Shown one piece after another: positions 18,237 to 26,148 of a DNA stretch of 64,000 bases. Position 1 is the first letter of the stretch; each line of letters opens with the position of its first letter. Source of the stretch: Bradyrhizobium sp. CB3481 (GTDB lineage: Bacteria > Pseudomonadota > Alphaproteobacteria > Rhizobiales > Xanthobacteraceae); the NCBI RefSeq assembly GCF_029714305.1, contig NZ_CP121647.1, positions 4,980,501 to 5,044,500 of the forward strand, written 5' to 3'. The translations under genes and the position numbers were made by a program. The notes beneath the pieces are model-generated. The model had not been told where the DNA came from and did no database searches. It saw only the letters and a list, made by a program, of their open reading frames with translations.

Positions 18237-18390
18237 GTAATCTTAGATGCGAACGCGTAACACGAACGATAGTCACAACAAGACTGGCAGGCTCTCGATC
18301 GGATCATCGGAGACGCCAGAGCAAACGTGCAGAGTGAATCCACCGTGACGTGATTCCTCGTCCACCTTGCAATGGAGCTATCAAAGAGCC

Positions 18391-19074
18391 ATGCGATACC
18401 AGCAGCTGACGAAAGATCAAAGACACTGCCGCCAAACTAGGAGCCATCGTATTGCGACACGTGAGGCGAACGAGCACCAGCGCCGGCTGTTCTCTAATTC
18501 CCGCTCACAACGAAGTGCAGAGACCAAAATGACGCTGATCCAGCGACTGATCGACCTTATCAATAATAATGCCGCGGCCAAACTCCACTTAACCCAGCTC
18601 TGTGAAAGCAGTTTAGCGGAGCGGCGGGCATGCAATACCTGGAAGTATCCTCGATGGCTGGGTCGAGCTGCCGCAATCCTCAGCATTGGGTTGAGCTTAT
18701 TGTGCCCTGCCCAACCGGCATTAGCATTAAAGTTGTTTGGACCGGTAAAAAAGGTTTGTGTGCGCAATCGTACGGCAGAAAACGAGGTGTTTATGTACGT
18801 CGACACTAGTATTGGATACCGAACCGCGGGACCGATTCCCCATGGGGAAACTCGATGCGTCAACGTGCGCGACCTAGCCCAGTATGAAATCTGGTTCAGC
18901 GCTCGTCTGGACGGCATGACATCGTACGCGACTTGCCCGCCCCCGGGGCGACGCATTTTTTGGGAGACCCGGAGCGCTAAATATGACGCGTTGGGTACAA
19001 GCCAGAATGTTAAATGTAAACGGCAGTTCTGGGACAGCCCAGTGATCTTCCCCCGAAAAAATGGACGGGGTTAA
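18391..19074 (+). CDS. Putative secreted protein under NifA/sigma-54 control, C-terminus cut by IS3
   Basis: 227-aa frame, unrecognised. A hydrophobic segment WLGRAAAILSIGLSLLCPAQ ending PALA (about residues 85-108) looks like a signal sequence with an Ala-x-Ala site. The mature part (KLFGPVKKVCVRNRTAENEV...ETRCVNVRDLAQYEIWFSA) has five cysteines. The basic region ahead of it suggests the true start may be internal: ATG 18529 leaves about 45 residues before the hydrophobic core. The last residues (FPRKNGRG) are read from the end of the IS3 element, so the native C-terminus is lost. It is the only non-transposon cargo of the 12.3-kb IS66-bounded unit. Confidence 0.5.
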   Translation: MRYQQLTKDQRHCRQTRSHRIATREANEHQRRLFSNSRSQRSAETKMTLIQRLIDLINNNAAAKLHLTQLCESSLAERRACNTWKYPRWLGRAAAILSIGLSLLCPAQPALALKLFGPVKKVCVRNRTAENEVFMYVDTSIGYRTAGPIPHGETRCVNVRDLAQYEIWFSARLDGMTSYATCPPPGRRIFWETRSAKYDALGTSQNVKCKRQFWDSPVIFPRKNGRG

Positions 19075-19372
19075 GCTGCTTCTAGCTCCAGCTCGATCGG
19101 GCTGAGATATCCAATGGCCGAGTGGCGACGCGTTCGATTGTAAAAGCCCTCAATGTAAGCAAAGATATCACGCTTGGCTTCCTCACGTGTTGCATAATGC
19201 TGATGATGGACGAGGTCGGTTTTGAGCGTATGGAATGGAAGAAGCTCTCCATCGGAGCGTTGTCATAGCAATCGGCCCTGCGGCTCATCGAGGCGCGGAA
19301 GCCGGCGGACTGGATCATCTTGCGATACTCCGCCGAGGCGTATCGGGCGGATTCAAGCGGTCGTCGCAACAC
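19075..19372 (-). pseudogene. IS3 transposase OrfB, 3' fragment
   Basis: Reads ASAEYRKMIQSAGFRASMSR and DCYDNAPMESFF, the third catalytic region of IS3 OrfB (E in ESFF). The frame then shifts before the expected AYIEGFYNRTRRHSAIGYLS, which is visible in another frame. It joins the IS30 left end. Confidence 0.85.
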
Positions 19373-20805
19373 CGACTATGTTCACTCACGGCAACAACTC
19401 GTCAAGCGCTTCTGCCGGCGTTTTCCAGCCCAGAGTCTTTCTCGGTCGAGCGTTGAGGGCTGCGGCCACGGCAGCGATTTCGTCAGCGCTGTGGATGCTC
19501 AGGTCTGTCCCTTTCGGGAAGTACTGACGTAGCAACCCATTGGTGTTCTCGTTAGTACCACGCTGCCATGGGCTTTGCGGGTCGCAGAAGTAGACTTGGA
19601 CACCCGCATCGATTTTCAGACGATCGTGCTGGGCCATTTCGGCTCCCTGATCCCAGGTCAGCGAACGGCGTAGCTGTTCGGGTAAGGTTATGATGGTGCG
19701 CGTAATCGCGTCGCGCACGGCTTCGGCCCCGTGTCCCGCCAGTGCAGGCCCGTTCTTGATACGCGGCGCTTCGCCGTGCCCTGCAAGGCGCGGAAGATGC
19801 AGCAGCATCGTGAGGCGGGTCGTGCGTTCGACCAATGTGCCGATTGCCGAGCTGCCAAGGCCCAGAATGAGGTCTCCCTCCCAATGTCCCGGCACCGCTC
19901 GATCGGCCGCTTCGGCAGGACGTTGACTGATCATGATTTCCGGCGAGACAAAGCTGTTGCCTCGTGCACGTACGCGCGCCCTGGGCATCCGCAATACGCG
20001 TCCTGTTCGCAAGCAGGCCGTCAGCTCACGGCGCAACGCTCCCCGGCTCTGAACGAAGAGGGACTGATAGATGGCTTCGTGACTGATGCGCATCGTCTTG
20101 TCGTCCGGGAAGTCAATCGGCAGGCGACGGGCAATCTGCTCAGGGCTCCAGGCCTTGGCCCATCGCCGATCCTTTCGCGGGCCATGCCGGCGACTCTTCC
20201 AGGGAACCGCGGGACCAGGAGCAGGAGCGCCGCTCGGGGCCACGACGACGCCGGCAAGTCTCTCCTCCACATAAGTGCGCAAGGCTGTGTTGAGCGCAAG
20301 CTTAGTCAGTTTAGGCCGACGAGCCGATCGATCCGCATGCCACTGGGCAGTCGTCGCCCGATACTCCAACCCGCCGCTGCGGGTGGCTGCATTGCGCCGC
20401 AGTTCTCGCGAGATTGTCGCGGCGGATCGACCGAGACGGCGCCCAATCTCCCGGAAGGAATGGCCCTGCACCTTGAGAAGCGCAATCTCCTCGCGCTCCA
20501 CCAATGATAAGTATCGCCCGGAGAGCGCTCTTGCTGAGGATTTGAACATCGCTGGTGGCATGCCGCCCGCCTTTCGAAACAATCTGGTTCCTACAGGCTG
20601 TGACACCCCGGCTTCCAGCGCAGCTTCTTCGCTGCTTTGCCCGGCAGCAATAGCTCGCCAGAAACTTCTCTGTTCATCCCGTCCAGCCACAGGTGGTCGT
20701 CCTGGCGATGGTAACGGCGCTGTCCAGACCGTGCCGATCGCCGCTTTCGAATCCTCATCGCAACCTCCAACTCCAGAGTGTTGCGACGACCGCTTGAATC
20801 CGCCT
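19346..20805 (-). mobile_element. IS30-family element, apparently intact
   Basis: Bounded by an inverted repeat of up to 27 bp, with core ATTCAAGCGGTCGTCGCAAC at 19351 and its complement ending at 20805. One full-length transposase lies inside. It is inserted in IS3 orfB. Confidence 0.85.
19386..20690 (-). CDS. IS30-family transposase
   Basis: 434-aa transposase. The N-terminal HTH (LSLVEREEIALLKVQGHSFR then EIGRRLGRSAATISRELRRN) is the IS30 signature. The DDE domain carries GHWEGDLILGLGSSAIGTLV (first D), LTWDQGAEMAQHDR (second D) and SPWQRGTNENTNGLLRQYFP (E). It is full length without frameshifts. The first 50 residues contain a second small helical domain (EEAALEAGVSQPVGTRLF) often seen in longer IS30 enzymes. 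Confidence 0.92.
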   Translation of the reverse strand: MAGRDEQRSFWRAIAAGQSSEEAALEAGVSQPVGTRLFRKAGGMPPAMFKSSARALSGRYLSLVEREEIALLKVQGHSFREIGRRLGRSAATISRELRRNAATRSGGLEYRATTAQWHADRSARRPKLTKLALNTALRTYVEERLAGVVVAPSGAPAPGPAVPWKSRRHGPRKDRRWAKAWSPEQIARRLPIDFPDDKTMRISHEAIYQSLFVQSRGALRRELTACLRTGRVLRMPRARVRARGNSFVSPEIMISQRPAEAADRAVPGHWEGDLILGLGSSAIGTLVERTTRLTMLLHLPRLAGHGEAPRIKNGPALAGHGAEAVRDAITRTIITLPEQLRRSLTWDQGAEMAQHDRLKIDAGVQVYFCDPQSPWQRGTNENTNGLLRQYFPKGTDLSIHSADEIAAVAAALNARPRKTLGWKTPAEALDELLP

Positions 20806-21073
20806 CGTAGCGCATCAATCGCTCGATGCGACCGCGGCTCGCCCCGCGCCCCTGAGCCCTCAACTCGGCATAGACGCGCGGGCTGCCATAGCGGCCATTG
20901 GTGTCGCGGTGAGCCCGCTTGATGTCATCGACGAGCTCACGATTGGCGGCGGCTCGCGGGCTCTCCAGGCGCGCCCGCCAGGCATAATAGCCAGCCGGCG
21001 AGACGCCGAGCACGTCGCACATGATCCTCACCGGATAGTCGGCGCGGCGATCTTCGATGAAGCGGACTCTCAT
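20806..21073 (-). pseudogene. IS3 transposase OrfB, 5' fragment
   Basis: MRVRFIEDRRADYPVRIMCD, then VLGVSPAGYYAWRAR and NGRYGSPRVYAELRAQG are the N-terminal HTH_21 region of IS3 OrfB. It ends at the IS30 boundary after RIERLMRYEA. The catalytic D residues are gone. Confidence 0.85.
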
Positions 21074-21390
21074 TTCTGAACTCCAGCAAAGATCGCAATC
21101 GACTTTTCTAAAGTATCGCGCTCCATGCGCAGCCGCTCGTTCTCTCGCTGCAGACGGGCGATCTCCGCCGCGTGGTCCGCCAACGGCAGCGTCGCCTGCG
21201 TTGTGGGGCGCCGCGCCGCCGCAGTCGGCTCCCGCTTGGCCCCACGTTGCTCCACCCACCGCCGCAGCACGGAATCGCGCAGACCAAGTTCCTTAGCCAC
21301 CGATCCGATCGAGCGGCCACTCGATGCAACCAGATCGATCGCTTGCCGCTTGTAGTCGTCCGTAAACGACCGACGTTGACGTCCTTCCAT
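21070..21390 (-). CDS. IS3-family transposase OrfA
   Basis: 106-aa OrfA with HTH_Tnp_1 (RRSFTDDYKRQAIDLVASSG, VAKELGLRDSVLRRW) and a leucine-zipper-like C-terminus (EIARLQRENERLRMERDTLE). It overlaps orfB by four bases, consistent with the usual programmed -1 frameshift. Intact but without a functional partner here. Confidence 0.9.
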   Translation of the reverse strand: MEGRQRRSFTDDYKRQAIDLVASSGRSIGSVAKELGLRDSVLRRWVEQRGAKREPTAAARRPTTQATLPLADHAAEIARLQRENERLRMERDTLEKSIAIFAGVQK

Positions 21391-21462
21391 CCGACACCTC
21401 CTGGCTCTTCGAGCCTACTACAGTGTCCATCAGTTCGGAGGAGGTTCACAGCGTGGTGAGGG

Positions 21463-21558
21463 CTATGCCAAATTGTAACGGTGCAGCCATCGTGGCAGCT
21501 CGGCGGCGCGTTCTTCTGAGGTGGATAGGCCTGCGCGTAGGCCCACTCGCGCAGGCGA
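21463..21558 (-). pseudogene. IS481-family C-terminal scrap
   Basis: Minus strand reads REWAYAQAY and, after a frameshift, SEERAAELPRWLHRYN, the same IS481 C-terminal motif as at 8200-8370. About 30 codons only. It abuts the MITE-like element on one side and the IS3 end on the other. Confidence 0.65.
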
Positions 21559-21892
21559 GTACCCGCTTTTCTTGGAACGTGAGTCGTGATTCAAGGTCGG
21601 GATGATACCCGAAGCCAGTGAAGTCCGCCTTTCGAGGAAAGATCGCAAGGTGCTTGAGGCGTGTTGTCGCTCACCGATGACATTGCAGCGCGATTTGAAG
21701 CGGGCACGGGTAGTCCTGTTGGCAGCGGCGGCACCTCCTTCATAAGCCTCAGGCAGCTTCAGGAACACATCGATGCCCACGTCAACGCGTACAACGACAA
21801 CGCCGAGCCCTTCGTCTGGATCAAAAAAAGTCAGCCAGCGCCGGTTCAAAGGTTCAAAGGCCGCCGTATCACTCAGCTCTGATTCCGGGTAC
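21559..21892 (+). mobile_element. IS630-derived non-autonomous (MITE-like) element, copy 1
   Basis: 334 bp beginning GTACCCGCTTTTCTTGG and ending TCTGATTCCGGGTAC. It has the two ends of the 1.1-kb IS630 at 44378 but a roughly 780-bp internal deletion. The right flank TAGCTTCG is the natural IS66 tnpC sequence, so it inserted at a TA there. The left flank is unrelated, showing a later deletion or recombination. Confidence 0.85.
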
Positions 21893-22061
21893 TAGCTTCG
21901 TTAGTCGAGACCTGTCAGCTTAATAGCGTCAGTGCCGAACACTGGCGCTCCGACGTCCTCGCGGAGCTCGTCGATGGCTGGCCTGCGGCGCGACTGGACG
22001 AACTGCTTCCCTGGGCATCGACCATACAATGCATGCCCACGATCCGAGATTGGCAGCATGA
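21893..22061 (+). pseudogene. tnpC: IS66 tnpC tail, copy B
   Basis: Reads the last 55 codons of IS66 TnpC (LNSVSAEHWRSDVLAELVDG, WPAARLDELLPWAST in one or the other frame), closely matching 17225-17393. The rest of this copy upstream is missing and replaced by the MITE-like element. Its TGA overlaps the next ATG. Confidence 0.85.
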
Positions 22062-22660
22062 GCCTCAACACGACCGCGGTCCGGATCAAGGTGATCCTCA
22101 ACGACGTGAAGCCGGAGGTGGTGCGTCGCCTTGTCGTACCCGTCACCTTGCGCCTTAACCGGCTGCATCTGACGCTTCAGGCGGCGTTTGGCTGGACAAA
22201 CAGTCACCTCTTCGAGTTCTTCGCTGGCGATGTCCATTGGGGGCTTCCTGATCCCGACAACGATTACGGCCACCAACCGATCGATGCCCGCAAAACGCGC
22301 CCCTGCGATATCGTTCGCGAGACCGGCGCCAAGACGGTCCACTATCTCTATGACTTCGGCGACAGCTGGGACCATGTGATTAAGATCGAAAAATGGTTCG
22401 ACAACGCGACGACAGAGGGTCTTCCCCTCTTGCTCGATGCCGCCGGCCGTTGCCCTCCGGAAGACATCGGCGGTGCGCCAGGCTATGCCGAATACCTCGA
22501 TGCCATCGGTGACCCCGCCCATCCCGAGCACGAACAAATGCGCCTCTGGGGGCCCGAACAGTTCGATCCCAACGTCGTCGTCCGGAAGGCGCTCGAGGCC
22601 GCCGTCAACGCATTGTCGGAAACATGGAAGCAGCGCCGCCGCGCCACGCGCTCAAAATAG
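22058..22660 (+). CDS. IS66-associated pRiA4b ORF-3-family protein
   Basis: 200-aa intact member of the plasmid pRiA4b ORF-3 family. Family landmarks are LHLTLQAAFGWTNSHLFEFF, HYLYDFGDSWDHVIKIEKWF and PPEDIGGAPGYAEYLDAIGD. Function is unknown. Here it is the last gene of the IS66 element, and the decayed twin at 17390 shows what it looked like in copy A. It ends 41 bp before the IS66 right end. Confidence 0.85.
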   Translation: MSLNTTAVRIKVILNDVKPEVVRRLVVPVTLRLNRLHLTLQAAFGWTNSHLFEFFAGDVHWGLPDPDNDYGHQPIDARKTRPCDIVRETGAKTVHYLYDFGDSWDHVIKIEKWFDNATTEGLPLLLDAAGRCPPEDIGGAPGYAEYLDAIGDPAHPEHEQMRLWGPEQFDPNVVVRKALEAAVNALSETWKQRRRATRSK

Positions 22661-22701
22661 ACGTCAAGCGCCAATCAAAAGGGCCGCAGAGCTACGCTTA
22701 C

Positions 22702-22709
22702 GACCTGGC
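22702..22709. repeat. 8-bp target-site duplication (right copy)
   Basis: GACCTGGC directly follows the IS66 right end (GCTACGCTTAC ending 22701) and equals the octamer before the left end at 10444. See 10436-10443. Confidence 0.85.
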
Positions 22710-22913
22710 TAATGCGGCGGAGAATCCTTGATAGTGCCGACAACGGCAGGTGGGGCGTCGCGCCCCGCTTCGGTCGGAACCGCAGAATTCGTTCTGAACG
22801 CGGCCCGGATGGCACTCAGCTGCCATGATCTTCAATATCGACTTCACCAGCACGCAAACTGCCCGTATACGCTAATATAGATATGTATTGAGAGCCGAGG
22901 TGAAAAGCATAAT

Positions 22914-23348
22914 ATGGCAACCAGAATCGCGCCGGCGAGGCTCAAGGATGCGGCCGCCAATTATAGAGGCGAAGAAGTGATCAAGGATCGTCTGCCGGAA
23001 GAACGTGTGATATGGCGGAAACGCTTCCACGCCCAGTATTTTGATTTTCGTGGCAAGAGCCTTTTTACGCGCTTTGACAGCTGCGAGTTCGTGAAATGCA
23101 CATTGCTTATCGACCTAGACACAGAGCAGTTAGCATTTACTGGATGCGTGTTTAAGGACTGCAACATCGATCGGCTGGAACAGGACGAAGAGCGCGGGCT
23201 GTACGCGAGAGGTAATTTGTTCGATCGCCCGATAGAGGAACGCCGGGCTGCTTTGGAGAAGAGGTTAGCGAGAGCTCTGGCGGAACGGGCGAAGTGGCAG
23301 CGAACGACTCAGGACGGTAGCGCGTCGAAATCGAAAGGCGACAAATAG
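22914..23348 (+). CDS. Hypothetical protein, weak pentapeptide-like repeats
   Basis: 144 aa, not recognised. The middle (FTRFDSCEFVKCTLLIDLDT then FTGCVFKDCNIDRL) has loosely spaced F/C/L positions like a pentapeptide-repeat strand. The C-terminus is charged and helical (RRAALEKRLARALAERAKWQ). It starts at ATG 22914 after an AT-rich region with GAGGTGAAAAGC upstream. Cytoplasmic; no partner genes. The frame is clean, so it is likely real. Confidence 0.5.
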   Translation: MATRIAPARLKDAAANYRGEEVIKDRLPEERVIWRKRFHAQYFDFRGKSLFTRFDSCEFVKCTLLIDLDTEQLAFTGCVFKDCNIDRLEQDEERGLYARGNLFDRPIEERRAALEKRLARALAERAKWQRTTQDGSASKSKGDK

Positions 23349-23390
23349 GCTGTGCTCTCAGCGATTCAACATCCGCATTGGTTGATGCTA

Positions 23391-23725
23391 GTACCCGCTT
23401 TTCTTGGAACGTGAGTCGTGATTCAAGGTCGGGATGATACCCGAAGCCAGTGAAGTCCGCCTTTCGAGGAAAGATCGCAAGGTGCTTGAGGCGTGTTGTC
23501 GCTCACCGATGACATTGCAGCGCGATTTGAAGCGGGCACGGGTAGTCCTGTTGGCAGCGGCGGCACCTCCTTCATAAGCCTCAGGCAGCTTCAGGAACAC
23601 ATCGATGCCCACGTCAACGCATACAACGACAACGCCGAGCCCTTCGTCTGGATCAAAAAAAGGTCAGCCAGCGCCGGTTCAAAGGTTCAAAGGCCGCCGT
23701 ATCACTCAGCTCTGATTCCGGGTAC
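23391..23725 (+). mobile_element. IS630-derived non-autonomous (MITE-like) element, copy 2
   Basis: 335 bp, differing from copy 1 by about two positions (one substitution, one added G in a run). Flanked by TA on both sides (CTA|GTACCCG ... CGGGTAC|TAG), the IS630 target duplication. The same internal deletion junction as copy 1 shows that one deleted form was copied, so it was moved in trans. Confidence 0.88.
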
Positions 23726-23855
23726 TAGGTGAGTTGTCGGCTTGGTATTCCGGCGAAATAGCGATGTTGCTGAGGCGGATCGTGAGCCGACGGAAATGAA
23801 GGCAAACAGGAACTAAACTCGGCCGGCTTGTCGAGATGAGTCTGAAGGTAAAGAA

Positions 23856-24038
23856 GTGAGTCATGACGACAAGTTTGAGCAGGTGGATGCCGCAGCCGAA
23901 GCCGCGCTCAAGTACGCCCGCAGCCTGCCCCCGGGCACGGCTCGCTCGCAAGCTTTCAAAGAAGCTGGCAAACTGCGGCGGGCTGCCGACCAGTTACGGG
24001 CTCCAACATTCGCTCCCCGCGGTCGACGTCCTAAATAA
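23856..24038 (+). CDS. Small hypothetical protein
   Basis: 60 aa from GTG 23856 (SHDDKFEQVDAAAEAALKYA, then RSLPPGTARSQAFKEAGKLR), with GGTAAAGAA just upstream. Helical, ending in a basic tail (FAPRGRRPK). Resembles short proteins common in Bradyrhizobium; function unknown. Confidence 0.5.
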   Translation: MSHDDKFEQVDAAAEAALKYARSLPPGTARSQAFKEAGKLRRAADQLRAPTFAPRGRRPK

Positions 24039-24688
24039 ACAGGACGCAAGTGAACGTTGCCGCGATAATGTTTCCGCCCCATCCTGAAGCGTGATTCCTC
24101 CTGCAGATGGAGAGCCTGAACGGTCAACGGTTCAAGAGTATCGATGCACATCGCGAAAAAGGTTCTTGCTTACCCGCTACGGTTATGTTCAGCTTTTACG
24201 ACCGTGTTGGAGCCGAGGAATTGGAAGTTTTCGAGATGTACTTTGGGGATAGCCGGTGGAGCAGCCGAGCCGCCAGCGAACGAAGTCGCCTTTGGCGCGG
24301 CTTTTTCAGCGCCATACCCCCGCTTCTTGAAAGCTGATCGAGCGCTTCCGGTCAGCTGCAGATTGATGACAGCACGCACATTACCGCGAACGTCCGGTCA
24401 GGAGTTCGCGTATCCCGGAAAGGGCAATGCGCAGCCGGTCGCCCAATTTAGCACCCGTCGAAGGCCACCTGGAGCCTGAGGACGATTAGGAAGGTACCGA
24501 GCATCCGGTCCGCCGCGCGCCTAATGCACTGGCAGACTGCCCCGCATCGCGCCGGAGGAGAGCGAAAGACGTGGCGATGGAGGTGCTTTTCACGACAATG
24601 ATGGGTTTGGAGCGGCAGTTGGGGATAGTGTGCCGACGACCCAGCCGTCTAGCCCAGTTACAATTTCCCGCTGCGAGTGGAAACCTCG
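24039..24688. other. 650 bp without a supported gene
   Basis: Short overlapping frames on both strands, none with a family signature. No clear promoter or hairpin. Confidence 0.35.
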
Positions 24689-24886
24689 TCATAGCGCGAC
24701 TGCGCCGTTAGCAACCTTGAGCAGTGACGCTTTAACCGATTTACTACCCTGCTTGGCCGCGAATTCTATCGGCTTCTTCGTGAAGGGATTAACTCCGCTG
24801 CGGGCTTCAGTAGCAGGTTTGTTCACGACCGACATTTTGACGACGCCGGGGATGTCGTCGTAGCTCGGCGCTAGTACCAGTGGCAT
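24689..24886 (-). CDS. Short protein with an HU-like segment (tentative)
   Basis: 65 aa. The stretch ARSGVNPFTKKPIEFAAKQG is reminiscent of the DNA-binding arm of HU/IHF proteins (NPxTxxxI), but the dimerisation helices are missing. It may be a remnant or a small independent protein. No partner genes nearby. Confidence 0.3.
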   Translation of the reverse strand: MPLVLAPSYDDIPGVVKMSVVNKPATEARSGVNPFTKKPIEFAAKQGSKSVKASLLKVANGAVAL

Positions 24887-25278
24887 GTGTGACTCACATA
24901 AACTTGAATTTAGGTTGCTACGAATTCGTCCCCAGAACCGCTGGGGGCAGACTCTCAGATTTGAACATGGCTACTAGTCTAGAGAACTTTAGTTAAAGCA
25001 CGCACCAACGCTTCTCTGGCGTTCCAGAGATCGTTCCTATCCCAGTGTAGTCGTCCGTGAACAGCGGCTAAGCGATTGAACTGGAATCGCATTTGTCGCT
25101 GTGGACTGTTTTTCGATTGCAGGGTTGTGATGCTTCGGGCGTCGGAACCTTGCAGTTTCATTTTCAGGATTGAACGAAGCCGCTGGCGCGGCATGTAGGG
25201 AGGCATAGCAAGGATTGCCTCCTGTCTGAGAGGATTGTGGGTTTTCGAAGCCCAACCCTTTCGACAGGAGGTTTTCCG

Positions 25279-26139
25279 ATGGCTGAGATCAGCCCACTTC
25301 GCCGCCGCATGATCGAGGACATGACGGTCCGCAATCTGTCACCGGCGACGCAGCAATCCTACCTCAACGCCGTAGCGAAGTTGAGCCGATATTTCGGTCG
25401 TTCTCCCGACCGCCTCGACCTGGAGGATATCCGCGCCTTCCAGGTTCATCTGGTTGCAACGGGGATGTCCTGGCCGGCGCTGAACCAGATCGTCTGCGCA
25501 CTGCGATTCTTCTACGGTGTGACGCTTGGTCACGACACCGTTCCGGAGCGCATCGCCTATGCGCGTAAACCGCGCAAACTGCCGGTCGTGCTGAGCGCCG
25601 ACGAGGTCGTGCGCTTCCTGGAAGCAATCCCAAGCCTCAAGAGCCGTACCGCACTGACCACCGTCTATGCCGCAGGCTTGCGCGTATCGGAAGTGGTCCT
25701 CTTGAAGGTTGTCGACATTGATAGCCAACGGATGTTGATCCGGGTCGAGCACGGCAAGGACGGCAAGGACCGTTATGTTATGCTCTCGCCGCAGCTTTTG
25801 AGGATTCTGCGGACGTATTGGCGGCTCACTCGGCCAAAAAGATGGCTGTTTCCCGGCCGCGACGACGAGCGTCCGCTCGTCCCCAACGTGCTGCACGCCG
25901 CCTGCCGTTCAGCCTGTGCGGCGGCCGGCTTGAGCAAGTCGGTGACAGTGCATACGCTGCGGCACACATTCGCGACCCATCTCCTGGAGAACGGGGCCGA
26001 CGTGCGCATCATCCAGGTGCTGCTCGGCCATGCCAGTCTGGCCAGCACGGCGCGCTATACCCAAGTCGCCACAAAGACCATCAGCAATACGCCAAGTCCG
26101 CTTGACCGGCCTCGCCTGGAGGTCGTGCCGCCCGGCTGA
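25279..26139 (+). CDS. Tyrosine recombinase of the IS91-like element
   Basis: 286 aa, start ATG 25279 after AGGAGGTTTTCCG. It begins MAEISPLRRRMIEDMTVRNL. Catalytic residues are R in YAAGLRVSEVVLL, K in GKDGKDRYVMLS, H-x-x-R in HTLRHTFATHLLENG, and H and Y in LLGHASLASTARYTQ. Homologous to the copy-1 protein and also followed by the transposase at a 9-bp spacing, so the pair is a stable two-gene unit. Confidence 0.9.
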   Translation: MAEISPLRRRMIEDMTVRNLSPATQQSYLNAVAKLSRYFGRSPDRLDLEDIRAFQVHLVATGMSWPALNQIVCALRFFYGVTLGHDTVPERIAYARKPRKLPVVLSADEVVRFLEAIPSLKSRTALTTVYAAGLRVSEVVLLKVVDIDSQRMLIRVEHGKDGKDRYVMLSPQLLRILRTYWRLTRPKRWLFPGRDDERPLVPNVLHAACRSACAAAGLSKSVTVHTLRHTFATHLLENGADVRIIQVLLGHASLASTARYTQVATKTISNTPSPLDRPRLEVVPPG

Positions 26140-26148
26140 GCGGACCTG

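Larger units (their letters stand above)
19063..21429 (-). mobile_element. IS3-family element interrupted by IS30
   Basis: Minus-strand orfA and orfB remnants lie between TGGACGGGGTTAAG (19063) and TGGACACTGTAGTAG (reading leftward from 21429); the shared TGGAC suggests the terminal repeats. IS30 sits in the middle of orfB, and about 110 codons of orfB are missing around it. Outer ends are approximate. Confidence 0.7.
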
